DNA from: JAFKFH01 sp017307375
GTDB taxonomy: Bacteria; Pseudomonadota; Alphaproteobacteria; Ferrovibrionales; Ferrovibrionaceae
Reading direction: 5' to 3'
Assembly: GCA_965229335.1 (NCBI GenBank)
Contig: OZ245874.1
Coordinates: 248,001 to 312,000, forward strand
DNA: 64,000 bases
The notes beneath the pieces were generated by a model. The model was not told the DNA's origin. It made no database searches and saw only the letters and a program-made list of their open reading frames with translations. The translations under genes were made by a program, and so were the position numbers. Below are positions 15,299 to 22,854 of this stretch, one piece after another; the stretch's first letter is position 1, and every line of letters starts with the position of its first letter.

Positions 15299-16135
15299 TC
15301 AAGGGCGCAGGACCAGTCCTTCGCGCGCGACGACCGAGCCGGGCCGGGTCTCGGCGATCTCGGCGGCGACCTTGTCCATGAAATCGTCGTCGTGATCGGG
15401 ATCGTGATGGAAGGCGACGAAGGTCTTGACGCCGGCGGCATCGCACAGCCGCATGCCCTCGGCCCAGGTCGAGTGGCCCCAGCCGACGCGGGTCTTGTGC
15501 TCCTCCTCGGAGAACATGCTGTCGTAGATCATGATATCGGCCCCGGCGATCAGCCCGAGGATGTTGGGATCGAGGCCGCCCGGCTTGTGCTCGGTATCGG
15601 TGACGTAGCAGATGGCACGGCCGCCGAATTCGACGCGATAGCCGGTGGCCTGGTCGGGATGGGAAAGCCGGGCGGTGCGGATGGTGATGCCGTCGGCCGG
15701 CTGCAGCGTCTCGCCGCATTGGAAGTCGCGGAACTCGAGCCGGGCGGGAAAGATCGAGGGCGGCACCGGAAACAGCGGCGACATCATCAGCTGGCAGAGA
15801 ACCTGATGGATCGCGCCGCTGGCGCCGCCGAGATGCCCGGCATGGATGCGCACCACGTTGCGCTTGTCGAAGAACGGCACGAAGAACGGCAGGCCGCAGA
15901 CATGGTCGTAGTGGGTATGGGTTAGGAAGAGGTCGATCTCCTGGGGGCCTTCCGGCATCAGCTTGTGGCCGAGCTGCCTGAGGCCGGTTCCCGCGTCGAA
16001 GATCAGGCTGCGCGGGCCGCAGCGGATTTCCAGGGTCGACGTGTTGCCGCCGTAACGCGCCGTTTCCGGGCCGCCACAGGCAATCGATCCGCGTACGCCC
16101 CAGAACCGGACGTAAAACTCGTCAGCACCGTCCAA
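15299..16135 (-). CDS. MBL-fold metallo-hydrolase
   Basis: 278 residues. The metallo-beta-lactamase fold is marked by HTHYDH (His 73, His 75, Asp 77, His 78), a second His in ARLSHPDQ, the Asp in CYVTDTEH and the terminal His in VAFHHDPDH. Family members include RNase Z-like, phosphodiesterase and cyclic-nucleotide-cleaving enzymes; the FWGVRGSIACGGPET start is typical of a large conserved bacterial subgroup of unproven substrate. There is no signal peptide. It is the probable first gene of a two-gene operon with the methyltransferase. A weak promoter-like pair lies upstream at about 16245-16220. Confidence 0.88.
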   Translation of the reverse strand: MDGADEFYVRFWGVRGSIACGGPETARYGGNTSTLEIRCGPRSLIFDAGTGLRQLGHKLMPEGPQEIDLFLTHTHYDHVCGLPFFVPFFDKRNVVRIHAGHLGGASGAIHQVLCQLMMSPLFPVPPSIFPARLEFRDFQCGETLQPADGITIRTARLSHPDQATGYRVEFGGRAICYVTDTEHKPGGLDPNILGLIAGADIMIYDSMFSEEEHKTRVGWGHSTWAEGMRLCDAAGVKTFVAFHHDPDHDDDFMDKVAAEIAETRPGSVVAREGLVLRP

Positions 16136-16320
16136 TGCCCGGCTCCCCTCGGCTCGGCATGGGCCACTACCAAGGCCGACCTATATCACCCCATCATAGA
16201 TCAGCCCGGCATGAACCCCCATGGTACAGGTGTAATGCTGCGAGATCAACGCGGGTATCTCGCTGGTTATTGCGCACGCCAATGCTACTGGATCCGCTAT
16301 CGGCCTTCCCAAGAACAGGG

Positions 16321-16351
16321 TTGACCCAGCCCTTGGGGCCGGCCCGATAAG
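16321..16351 (+). promoter_or_regulatory. Candidate MerR-type promoter with central dyad
   Basis: TTGACC (16321-16326) and GATAAG (16346-16351) are separated by 19 bases, the long spacing typical of MerR-regulated promoters. A small inverted repeat, GCCC-TTG-GGGC (16329-16339), lies in the spacer. It is placed 31 bases before the MerR-like gene, so autoregulation is plausible. The assignment rests on pattern only. Confidence 0.4.
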
Positions 16352-16381
16352 AGGGGCGGCCAACCAGCCGGGAGCTCAGCC

Positions 16382-17329
16382 GTGAACCGACATCTCAGCC
16401 CGACCGACGCCGCCCGACAGCTTGGCGTGTCGCCGAAAGCCTTGCGCCTCTATGAACAGCGTGGTCTGGTCCGGCCGCACCGCAGCCAGGCCGGCTGGCG
16501 CGCCTACGGGCCGGACGAGATGGCGCGGGCCGCCGAGATCGTCGCGCTGCGCGGCCTCGGCCTCAGCCTGGCCGATGTCGGGCGGGTGCTGGGCGGCGAC
16601 ACCGTAGGGCTGGCAGCCGCGCTGGCCAGGCATCAGGCCGATCTCGAAGGCCGGCAGCGCCGGATCGGCGCGATGATCGGGAAGGTGCGGGGGCTGCGCG
16701 ACGACCTCGCCCGCGGCAGGCAGGTCGACCTCGTCGCGCTGAAGGAACCGGCCGTTGCCTTCGACCTGCCCTGGCCTTGGGGCGGCGAGCGGTTCGTGCT
16801 GGCCGATATCCGGCCGCTGACCTGGATCACCGGCCCGCTGGGCAGCGGCAAGACCAGGCTGGCCCGGACGCTGGCTGCGGCATTGCCGGGGGCCACGTTC
16901 CTCGGCCTCGACCGGCCGGCCGGCGAGCGGACGCGCGCAGCACCGGCGCTCGCCTGGCTGACCGACGAGGGTGCCACACCATCGGCTGCCCTGGTCTCGC
17001 TGCTGTCGGGATTGGCCGCGGACGGACCGGTCGTCGTCGATATGGTCGAGCAGGGGCTGGACGAGGCGACGCAGACGGCGCTGGCTGCCTGGCTGCGCCG
17101 GCGCGGGCCGGAGGCCCCGCCGGCGTTCCTGATGACGCGGTCGACCGCGATGCTCGATCTGGCGGAATTGGGGCGGGACGAATCCATCATCCTGTGCCCA
17201 GCCAATCACTCGGTCCCGATGCTGGTGGGTCCGCATCCCGGCATGCCCGGTTACGAGGCCGTCGCCACCTGCTTGGCGAGCCCCGAGGTGCGGGCGCGCA
17301 CCGAAGGGCTCGTCGCGATCAGGCCGTGA
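16382..17329 (+). CDS. MerR-type regulator fused to a P-loop NTPase domain
   Basis: 315 residues. Residues 5-72 are a MerR winged helix (DAARQLGVSPKALRLYEQRGLVRP...GWRAYGPDEM...LGLSLADVGRVLGG). Residues about 80-115 form the usual helical dimerisation segment. In place of a small effector domain there is a nucleotide-binding domain: Walker A GPLGSGKT (151-158) and a Walker B-like PVVVDMVEQ (216-224). This suggests a regulator whose DNA binding responds to ATP/GTP or to nucleotide-driven change. The start is GTG, preceded by GGGAG. It is divergent from the MBL-fold gene and convergent with an esterase gene. No cysteine cluster for metal sensing is seen near the dimer helix. Confidence 0.82.
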   Translation: MNRHLSPTDAARQLGVSPKALRLYEQRGLVRPHRSQAGWRAYGPDEMARAAEIVALRGLGLSLADVGRVLGGDTVGLAAALARHQADLEGRQRRIGAMIGKVRGLRDDLARGRQVDLVALKEPAVAFDLPWPWGGERFVLADIRPLTWITGPLGSGKTRLARTLAAALPGATFLGLDRPAGERTRAAPALAWLTDEGATPSAALVSLLSGLAADGPVVVDMVEQGLDEATQTALAAWLRRRGPEAPPAFLMTRSTAMLDLAELGRDESIILCPANHSVPMLVGPHPGMPGYEAVATCLASPEVRARTEGLVAIRP

Positions 17330-17332
17330 CGG

Positions 17333-18256
17333 TCAGGCGGCGTCGCGATGGTCGACCACGCCGATGGCGCGGGCCAGGAAGCAGTCGACGCGCGCCGCCG
17401 CCTGGGCCGCCAGTTGGCCGGGCAAGGCGGTGAAGCCGTGCACCCCGCCGGGATGGATCGCGAGCTCGGCCTCGTTGCCGGCGGCGATCCAGCGCGCATG
17501 CATGAACAGCGTGTCGTCGACCAGGGCATCGAGCGTCCCGACCGTGAACAGGGCCGACGGCAAGCCACGCAGATCGGCATGCAGGGGCGAGATATCCGGG
17601 TGGCGGCGGTCGAAAGCGGCCGGCACGAAGGCATCGGCCAGTTGCTCGATCCGCCGCCGGTCGGTCAGCCCGCCCGCGGCGGCCCGCGCGCTCGGCGTCA
17701 GGCCGAGATCGTAGAGGCCGAAGGCGAGGTTGGCCGCGGCGAAGGCCCGGCCGTGGCCGGCATCGCGCAGGCGCAGCAGGGTGACGGCGGCCAGATGCGC
17801 GCCGGTCGATTCGCCGCCGATGGTCAGCCGCATCGTGCCGAACAACGCGCGCGCCCGGCCGATCAGCCACAGCGCGGCGGCCTCGCAATCGTCGGCCGCG
17901 GCTGGGTAGGCTTCGCGCCGGTAGTCGACGCTGATGCAGGCCATGCCGGTGCGGGCGGCGATGCGGGCCAGCATGCCGTCACGCCGCGCGGTGTCGCCCA
18001 TCACCCAGTCGCCGCCGGGGATATGCAGATAGACCCCGCGGGGGTTCGGCGTCGGGATCACGCGCAAGGTGACGGCGGCGCCGCGCCTGGGCTTGATCTC
18101 ATAGACGTCGATCCGCGCCGGGCAGGCCTCGGCCGGTAGCGGCTTGCCGGCGACGAGGCCCGCATTGACCGCCCGGGTTTCGGCCGAGACGGCCTGAGGG
18201 CGGAACAGGGCGGGGGAGAAGTCGCCGTTGCGGGTCATGGTGGATCTCGCGTCCAT
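17333..18256 (-). CDS. Alpha/beta hydrolase, HSL-like esterase with unusual oxyanion motif
   Basis: 307 residues. The order of motifs is that of the hormone-sensitive-lipase family: nucleophile elbow GGESTGAHLA, acid in VGTLDALVDD and His in GGVHGF. The oxyanion-hole segment reads YLHIPGGDWVMGD instead of HGGGxxxGD, a two-residue insertion between His and the glycines. The ATG at 18256 follows GAGG by seven bases. It should hydrolyse a small ester in the cytoplasm; the substrate is unknown. A WYL-type regulator lies upstream on the same strand and could control it. It ends three bases from the stop of the convergent MerR fusion gene. Confidence 0.85.
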   Translation of the reverse strand: MDARSTMTRNGDFSPALFRPQAVSAETRAVNAGLVAGKPLPAEACPARIDVYEIKPRRGAAVTLRVIPTPNPRGVYLHIPGGDWVMGDTARRDGMLARIAARTGMACISVDYRREAYPAAADDCEAAALWLIGRARALFGTMRLTIGGESTGAHLAAVTLLRLRDAGHGRAFAAANLAFGLYDLGLTPSARAAAGGLTDRRRIEQLADAFVPAAFDRRHPDISPLHADLRGLPSALFTVGTLDALVDDTLFMHARWIAAGNEAELAIHPGGVHGFTALPGQLAAQAAARVDCFLARAIGVVDHRDAA

Positions 18257-18300
18257 CTTGCGTCCTCATCCTTGGGCAAGGATGATGCCGCGACCCGGTG

Positions 18301-19005
18301 TCAAATCCTGTCAGCAGGCGGTCGGCCATGATCGCAGGCGCTCCACGCCCGGATCAGCGCCGCCCGCGTCTTCGGATAACGCTCGTCCAGCGGCTGCAGG
18401 CCGACGATGCGGTCGGCCCGGAAATGGCGGAAATCGCCGCGCAGTTCGCACCACGCGACCAGCAGCCGCGCCGCCTCGAACTGGATCAGGGTCAGCGGCC
18501 AGACGATGCGATCGGTCGCAGCACCCTGTCCGTCGGCATAGGCGATGCGGATCTTGCGTTCGCGCCGGATCGCCTGGCGCAGCGCCGCGGGCTCGACGAT
18601 CTCGGGCGCCGCGACCTTGAACGGCTGCGGCGCCATCAGCACCGGGTTCTCCAGCGTGTCGCTGAGCGTTGCCGGCAGTACCGCGGCGATCTTGGCCAGC
18701 GCATCGGCCGCCGCCGCCGCCAGATCGCGGTCGCCGCGCTGGGCCACCCAGCGGCCGCCCAGGGCCAGCGCCTCCAGCTCGGCCTCGGTGAACATCAGGG
18801 GCGGCAGCATGAAGCCCGGGCGCAGGATGAAACCCAGCCCGGCCTCGCCGTCGATCGGCGCGCCCTGGGCGATCAGGATCTCGATGTCGCGATAGATCGT
18901 ACGCTTGGAAACGCCGAGCTCGCCGGCCAGCACCTCGGCGGCCACTGGCTGGCGGCGGCGGCGCAGCGCCTGCAGCAGATCGAACAGTCGGGCGGAGCGG
19001 GACAT
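18301..19005 (-). CDS. WYL-domain transcriptional regulator (YafY type)
   Basis: 234 residues. The N-terminal HTH_11 domain (RLFDLLQALRRRRQPVAAEVLAGELGVSKRTIYRDIEILIAQG) is followed by a WYL ligand-binding domain (about 135-205). The domain ends with the arginine-rich GDFRHFRADRIVGL segment characteristic of the family; the eponymous WYL triplet is represented by VAW. Such regulators bind nucleic acid or nucleotide-type ligands. It is divergent from the zinc operon across 83 bases that contain a Zur-like box, and it is upstream of the esterase gene. Which neighbour it regulates cannot be told. Confidence 0.88.
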   Translation of the reverse strand: MSRSARLFDLLQALRRRRQPVAAEVLAGELGVSKRTIYRDIEILIAQGAPIDGEAGLGFILRPGFMLPPLMFTEAELEALALGGRWVAQRGDRDLAAAAADALAKIAAVLPATLSDTLENPVLMAPQPFKVAAPEIVEPAALRQAIRRERKIRIAYADGQGAATDRIVWPLTLIQFEAARLLVAWCELRGDFRHFRADRIVGLQPLDERYPKTRAALIRAWSACDHGRPPADRI

Positions 19006-19047
19006 CGGCCGACTATGCCGCGTCCGGCGCGCCGGCGGAACCCGCGC

Positions 19048-19080
19048 TGGACTCGGAAGCGCCGTAACGTTATAACATCG
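19048..19080 (+). promoter_or_regulatory. znu operon promoter overlapped by a Zur-like palindrome
   Basis: TGGACT (19048-19053), 17 bases, then TATAAC (19071-19076) form a good sigma-70 promoter. The -10 box lies inside a palindrome with core GTTATAAC (19069-19076) in the context GTAACGTTATAACATCG (19064-19080). This closely resembles the alphaproteobacterial Zur consensus remembered as GATATGTTATAACATATC. Zinc-bound Zur sitting here would block RNA polymerase directly. Confidence 0.75.
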
Positions 19081-19088
19081 GCCATATC

Positions 19089-19310
19089 ATGTCGCGACAA
19101 CACGACCATACCGGCCACCGGCACGGACCGGCCGAACGCCTTCCTGCCGACCGCCTCTCTGCCGACCGCCCGGCCGTCCGCCCGCTGACCCGGCCGGACT
19201 GGAGCCTGATCGGCACCTCGGTCGGCATGCGGCTGCTGCTCGCGCTGCCGGTGCTGGCGGCGCTGTGGCTGATGGTCGCCTGGGCGATGGCGCCGGCGGG
19301 AATGGAGTAG
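19089..19310 (+). CDS. Small His-rich single-pass membrane protein heading the zinc operon
   Basis: 73 residues. The first twelve residues are His-rich (HDHTGHRHG), followed by an Arg/Asp/Ala/Pro segment with a short imperfect repeat (RLPADRL, SADRPAV) and one strong membrane helix near the C-terminus (about 48-69). The ATG is only a few bases after the predicted transcription start and lacks a Shine-Dalgarno sequence. The next gene, znuC, begins four bases after its stop. The His cluster could bind zinc and the helix could associate with ZnuB, but this is inference. I do not recognise a named family. Confidence 0.7.
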   Translation: MSRQHDHTGHRHGPAERLPADRLSADRPAVRPLTRPDWSLIGTSVGMRLLLALPVLAALWLMVAWAMAPAGME

Positions 19311-19314
19311 GGCG

Positions 19315-20049
19315 ATGATCCGGCTGGACAATGTTTCCATCGCCTATGACCGCCATCCGGCGGTGCATCACGTTTCCGGCGCCTTCAAGGCCGGCGAATT
19401 GACGGCGATCGTCGGGCCGAACGGGGCCGGCAAGTCGACGCTGCTGCGCGCCATCGTCGGCGCGACCAAGCTGGAGGAGGGCCGCGTCCTGCTGGACGGG
19501 ATCGAGCGGCGCGATATCGCCTATCTGCCGCAGGCCGCCGCGATCGATCGCAGCTTTCCGATTTCGGTCGGCGAACTGGTCCAGCTGGGCCATTGGCGGC
19601 GGGTCGGCGCCTGGGCGGCGATTTCGGGCCGCCAGCGCGACGAGGCGGCCGCGGCCCTGGCCGCCGTCGGCCTCGACGGCTTTGCCGGCCGCCCGATCGG
19701 CGGGTTGTCGATCGGCCAGTTCCAGCGCGTCCTGTTCGCCCGCCTGCTGCTGCAGGATGCGCGCGTCATCCTGCTGGACGAACCGTTCAACGCGGTCGAT
19801 GCCCGCACCACCGCCGATCTGATCGAGGTCGTGCTGCGCTGGCGGGCCGAGCAGCGCACCATCGTCATGGTCGCCCATGACCACGACCTGGTGAACCGCC
19901 ATTGCGCCGAAACCCTGCTGCTGGCCCGCGAATGCATCGCCTGGGGACCGACGGCCGAGGTCCTGACCGCGCAGAACCAGCTGCGCGCCCGCGCCATGGC
20001 CGAGGCCTGGACCGGCGCGGCACCCGTCTGCGAACGCGACGCGGCCTGA
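19315..20049 (+). CDS. znuC: Zinc ABC transporter ATP-binding protein
   Basis: 244 residues with one ABC ATPase domain: Walker A GPNGAGKST (about 38-46), signature LSIGQFQRVLFAR (in place of LSGGQ), Walker B VILLDEPFNAVD and the His switch MVAHDHD. It powers ZnuB-mediated import of zinc delivered by ZnuA. It is the first transporter gene of the operon, with ZnuB 13 bases downstream. The order C-B-A with a COG0523 gene, plus the Zur-like site, favours zinc over manganese. Confidence 0.93.
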   Translation: MIRLDNVSIAYDRHPAVHHVSGAFKAGELTAIVGPNGAGKSTLLRAIVGATKLEEGRVLLDGIERRDIAYLPQAAAIDRSFPISVGELVQLGHWRRVGAWAAISGRQRDEAAAALAAVGLDGFAGRPIGGLSIGQFQRVLFARLLLQDARVILLDEPFNAVDARTTADLIEVVLRWRAEQRTIVMVAHDHDLVNRHCAETLLLARECIAWGPTAEVLTAQNQLRARAMAEAWTGAAPVCERDAA

Positions 20050-20062
20050 GACCGCCCGGCCG

Positions 20063-20938
20063 ATGACGCTGTCCGAGCTGCTGGTCGCCCCGTTCGCCGA
20101 ATTCGCCTTCATGCGCCGCGCCATGGTTGCCGGCATCGCGCTGGCCGTCGGTGGCGGGCCGCTCGGCGTCATGCTGCAGCTGCGGCGGATGAGCCTGGTC
20201 GGCGATGCGATGAGCCACGCGGTGCTGCCCGGGGCCGCCATCGGCTTCGTCATCGCCGGGCTGTCGCTGCCGGTGATGGGGGCGGGCGGGTTCGTCGCCG
20301 GGCTGATCGTCGCGGCGCTGTCGGGCCTGGTCAGCCGCTTCACCGCGCTGCGCGAGGATGCGAGCTTCGCCGCCTTCTACCTGATTTCGCTGGCGCTGGG
20401 CGTGCTGATCATCTCGCTGCACGGCGGCGGCAATGTCGACATCATGCACGTGCTGTTCGGCAGCGTGCTGGCCGTTGACGACACGGCGCTGCTGCTGGTG
20501 GTCGGCATCACCAGCCTGACCGTCGTCATGCTCGCCGTCATCCTGCGGCCGCTGGTGCTCGACTGCGTCGACCCCGATTTCCTGCGCACCGTCTCGGGGC
20601 AGGGCGGTTTCTATCACCAGGTCTTCCTGCTGCTGGTCGTGGCCAACCTGGTCGCCGCCTTTCTGGCACTGGGGACGCTGATGGCGGTGGGGCTGATGAT
20701 GCTGCCGGCCGCCGCCGCGCGGTTCTGGGCGCGCGGCCTGGCCGGGGCCGCCGCGCTCGCCTCCGCCATCGGCATCGTCGCGAGCGTGGCCGGGCTGATC
20801 CTTTCCTATCACCTCGATTTCGCCAGCGGTCCGGCCATCGTGCTGGTCGCGGGCGTCGTCTATGCACTGTCGCTGACCGTGGGCCGCTACGGCTCGCTGC
20901 GCGCCAATCTGCTGCCGCCGCGCCATCGCGCGGCCTGA
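20063..20938 (+). CDS. znuB: Zinc ABC transporter permease
   Basis: 291 residues with about eight membrane helices, of the ABC-3 family. Typical segments are MRRAMVAGIALAVGGGPLGVMLQLRRMSLVGDAMSHAVLPG near the N-terminus and LGTLMAVGLMMLPAAAARFWAR in the second half (the family GxLLVxALLxxPAA motif). It forms the dimeric channel through the inner membrane. The start ATG has no strong ribosome site and probably depends on znuC translation. It belongs to the putative Zur-regulated unit. Confidence 0.94.
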   Translation: MTLSELLVAPFAEFAFMRRAMVAGIALAVGGGPLGVMLQLRRMSLVGDAMSHAVLPGAAIGFVIAGLSLPVMGAGGFVAGLIVAALSGLVSRFTALREDASFAAFYLISLALGVLIISLHGGGNVDIMHVLFGSVLAVDDTALLLVVGITSLTVVMLAVILRPLVLDCVDPDFLRTVSGQGGFYHQVFLLLVVANLVAAFLALGTLMAVGLMMLPAAAARFWARGLAGAAALASAIGIVASVAGLILSYHLDFASGPAIVLVAGVVYALSLTVGRYGSLRANLLPPRHRAA

Positions 20939-20949
20939 AGGAGGCTCGA

Positions 20950-21870
20950 ATGCTGTCTCGTCGTCACTTCGCCGCCCTGGCCGCCGCGGCGGCTCTTGCC
21001 CTTCCTGTTGCCGCCCGCGCGGCCGAGCCGGTCCCGGTCGTCGCGACCTTCTCGGTCATCGCCGACATCACCCGGGCGGTCGGCGGCGACCGCGTCGCGA
21101 TCCGGACCCTGGTTCCCGCCGACAGCGACGCCCATGTCTACCAGCCGACCCCGGGCGATGCCCAGGCGCTGGCGGCGGCGCGCCTCGTGGTCACCAACGG
21201 CCTCAACATGGAAGGCTGGATCGACCGGCTGATCAAGGCGTCGGGCTACAAGGGCGAGGTGGTCACCGCGACCAAGGGGATCAAGACGATCACCATGGAA
21301 GACGACGATCACGGCCATGGCCACGGCAAGAAGGTCACCGACCCGCACGCCTGGCAGAACGCGTTGAACGGCCAGATCTATGCCCGCAACATCGCCGAGG
21401 GCCTGGCCCGGGTCGATCCGGAGGGTGCCGCCACCTATCGTGCCAATGCCGAAAGCTACGCCGCCGAGCTGAAGACGCTCGACGGCTGGGTCAAGGCCGA
21501 GATCGCGACGGTGCCGGCCGCCCAGCGCAAGGTTATCACCAGCCACGACGCCTTCGGCTATCTCGCCGCCGCCTACGGCATCACCATCCTGTCGCCGCAG
21601 GGCATCTCGACCGAGGCCGAGCCGTCGGCCAAGGATGTCGCCCGGCTGATCCGCCAGATCCGCAAGGAGAAGGTCAAGGCCGTCTTCATCGAGAACATGA
21701 CCGATCCCCGGCTGATCCAGCAGATCGCGCGGGAAACCGGCGCGGTGGTCGGTGGCACCCTCTATTCGGATGCCTTGTCACCGGCGGGCGGCCCGGCCGA
21801 TACTTATATCAAGATGTTCCGCTACAACCTGCCGCTGCTCGTCGCCGGCATGCGGGGCGGGCAATCCTGA
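20950..21870 (+). CDS. znuA: Periplasmic zinc-binding protein of the Znu transporter
   Basis: 306 residues. A signal peptide (twin-Arg-like MLSRRHFAALAAAAALALPVAARA) probably ends near residue 24. Metal ligands of the cluster A-I family appear as His 62 (DAHVYQP), His 133 (DPHAWQN), His 199 (SHDAFGYL) and Asp 274 (YSDALS). A short acidic His loop, EDDDHGHGHG (about 117-126), sits where zinc-specific ZnuA proteins carry their longer His loop. It captures periplasmic zinc and hands it to ZnuB. GGAGG precedes the ATG by six bases. The downstream COG0523 gene starts 24 bases later. Confidence 0.94.
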   Translation: MLSRRHFAALAAAAALALPVAARAAEPVPVVATFSVIADITRAVGGDRVAIRTLVPADSDAHVYQPTPGDAQALAAARLVVTNGLNMEGWIDRLIKASGYKGEVVTATKGIKTITMEDDDHGHGHGKKVTDPHAWQNALNGQIYARNIAEGLARVDPEGAATYRANAESYAAELKTLDGWVKAEIATVPAAQRKVITSHDAFGYLAAAYGITILSPQGISTEAEPSAKDVARLIRQIRKEKVKAVFIENMTDPRLIQQIARETGAVVGGTLYSDALSPAGGPADTYIKMFRYNLPLLVAGMRGGQS

Positions 21871-21894
21871 GGCAGGCAGTCCAGAGGTAGAATC

Positions 21895-22854
21895 ATGGAC
21901 CAGACCCCCGTCACCGTGCTGACCGGCTATCTCGGCGCCGGCAAGACCACGCTGCTGAACCGCATCCTGACCGAGCAGCACGGCAAGAAATACGCCGTCA
22001 TCGTCAACGAATTCGGCGAAATCGGCATCGACAACGACCTGGTGGTCGATGCCGACGAAGAAGTCTTCGAGATGAACAACGGCTGCATCTGCTGCAACGT
22101 GCGCGGCGACCTGATCCGCATCCTCGAAGGCTTGATGAAGCGGCAGGGCCGCTTCGACGCGATCCTGGTCGAGACCACCGGGCTGGCGGATCCCGCCCCG
22201 GTCGCGCAGACCTTCTTCGTCGACGAGGATGTCCGGCGCAAGACCCGGCTGGATGCCATCGTCACGGTGGTCGACGCCCGCCACGTCCGCCAGCGCCTGC
22301 AGGATACCGACGAGGCCGAGGAGCAGATCGCCTTCGCCGACGTCATCCTGCTGAACAAGACCGACTTGGTCGGCCCTCAGGAACTCGCCGAGGTCGAGGC
22401 CGCGATCCGCGGCATCAACGCGCTGGCCCCGATCCACCATACCGAGCGCTGCAACGTCGACCTGGCCAGGATTCTCGACTGCGGGGCCTTCGACCTCGAA
22501 CGCATCGTGGCGATCGAGCCGCATTTCCTGCACGATCACCACCATCATCACCACGACGAGGATGTCACCTCGCTGTGCCTGACCGCCGACCGGCCGCTCG
22601 ACTCGCTGCGCTTCGATCGCTGGATCGGGACGCTGCTGCAGGAGAAGGGCCAGGACATCCTGCGCTCGAAGGGTATCCTCGACCTCGCCGGGCATGACGA
22701 GCGCTTCGTGTTCCAGGCCGTCCACATGATCCGCGACGGCGACTTCCAGCGCGCCTGGAAGGCCGGCGAAAGGCGCGAGAGCCGGCTGGTGTTCATCGGC
22801 CGCAATCTCGACGGGAAGGCACTGAGCGACGGCTTCGCGGCCTGCCGTGTCTGA
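21895..22854 (+). CDS. COG0523 family GTPase, probable zinc metallochaperone
   Basis: 319 residues. G-domain motifs are GYLGAGKTTLLNR (Walker A, 11-19), ETTGLADPAPVAQTF and LLNKTDLV. The metal-binding CxCC motif is GCICCNVR (Cys 64, 66, 67). A His-rich stretch, HDHHHHHHDED (about 211-221), links to the C-terminal CobW_C domain. Enzymes of this family load zinc onto target proteins or sustain essential zinc enzymes when zinc is scarce. Its position after znuA makes zinc the likely metal rather than cobalt. The last eight bases overlap the next gene. Confidence 0.92.
   Translation: MDQTPVTVLTGYLGAGKTTLLNRILTEQHGKKYAVIVNEFGEIGIDNDLVVDADEEVFEMNNGCICCNVRGDLIRILEGLMKRQGRFDAILVETTGLADPAPVAQTFFVDEDVRRKTRLDAIVTVVDARHVRQRLQDTDEAEEQIAFADVILLNKTDLVGPQELAEVEAAIRGINALAPIHHTERCNVDLARILDCGAFDLERIVAIEPHFLHDHHHHHHDEDVTSLCLTADRPLDSLRFDRWIGTLLQEKGQDILRSKGILDLAGHDERFVFQAVHMIRDGDFQRAWKAGERRESRLVFIGRNLDGKALSDGFAACRV

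Noticed and set aside
15965..16324. Plus-strand ORF of 119 codons spanning the MBL gene start and the intergenic region
   Set aside because: It has no ribosome site or motif, and two thirds of it are antisense or non-coding.
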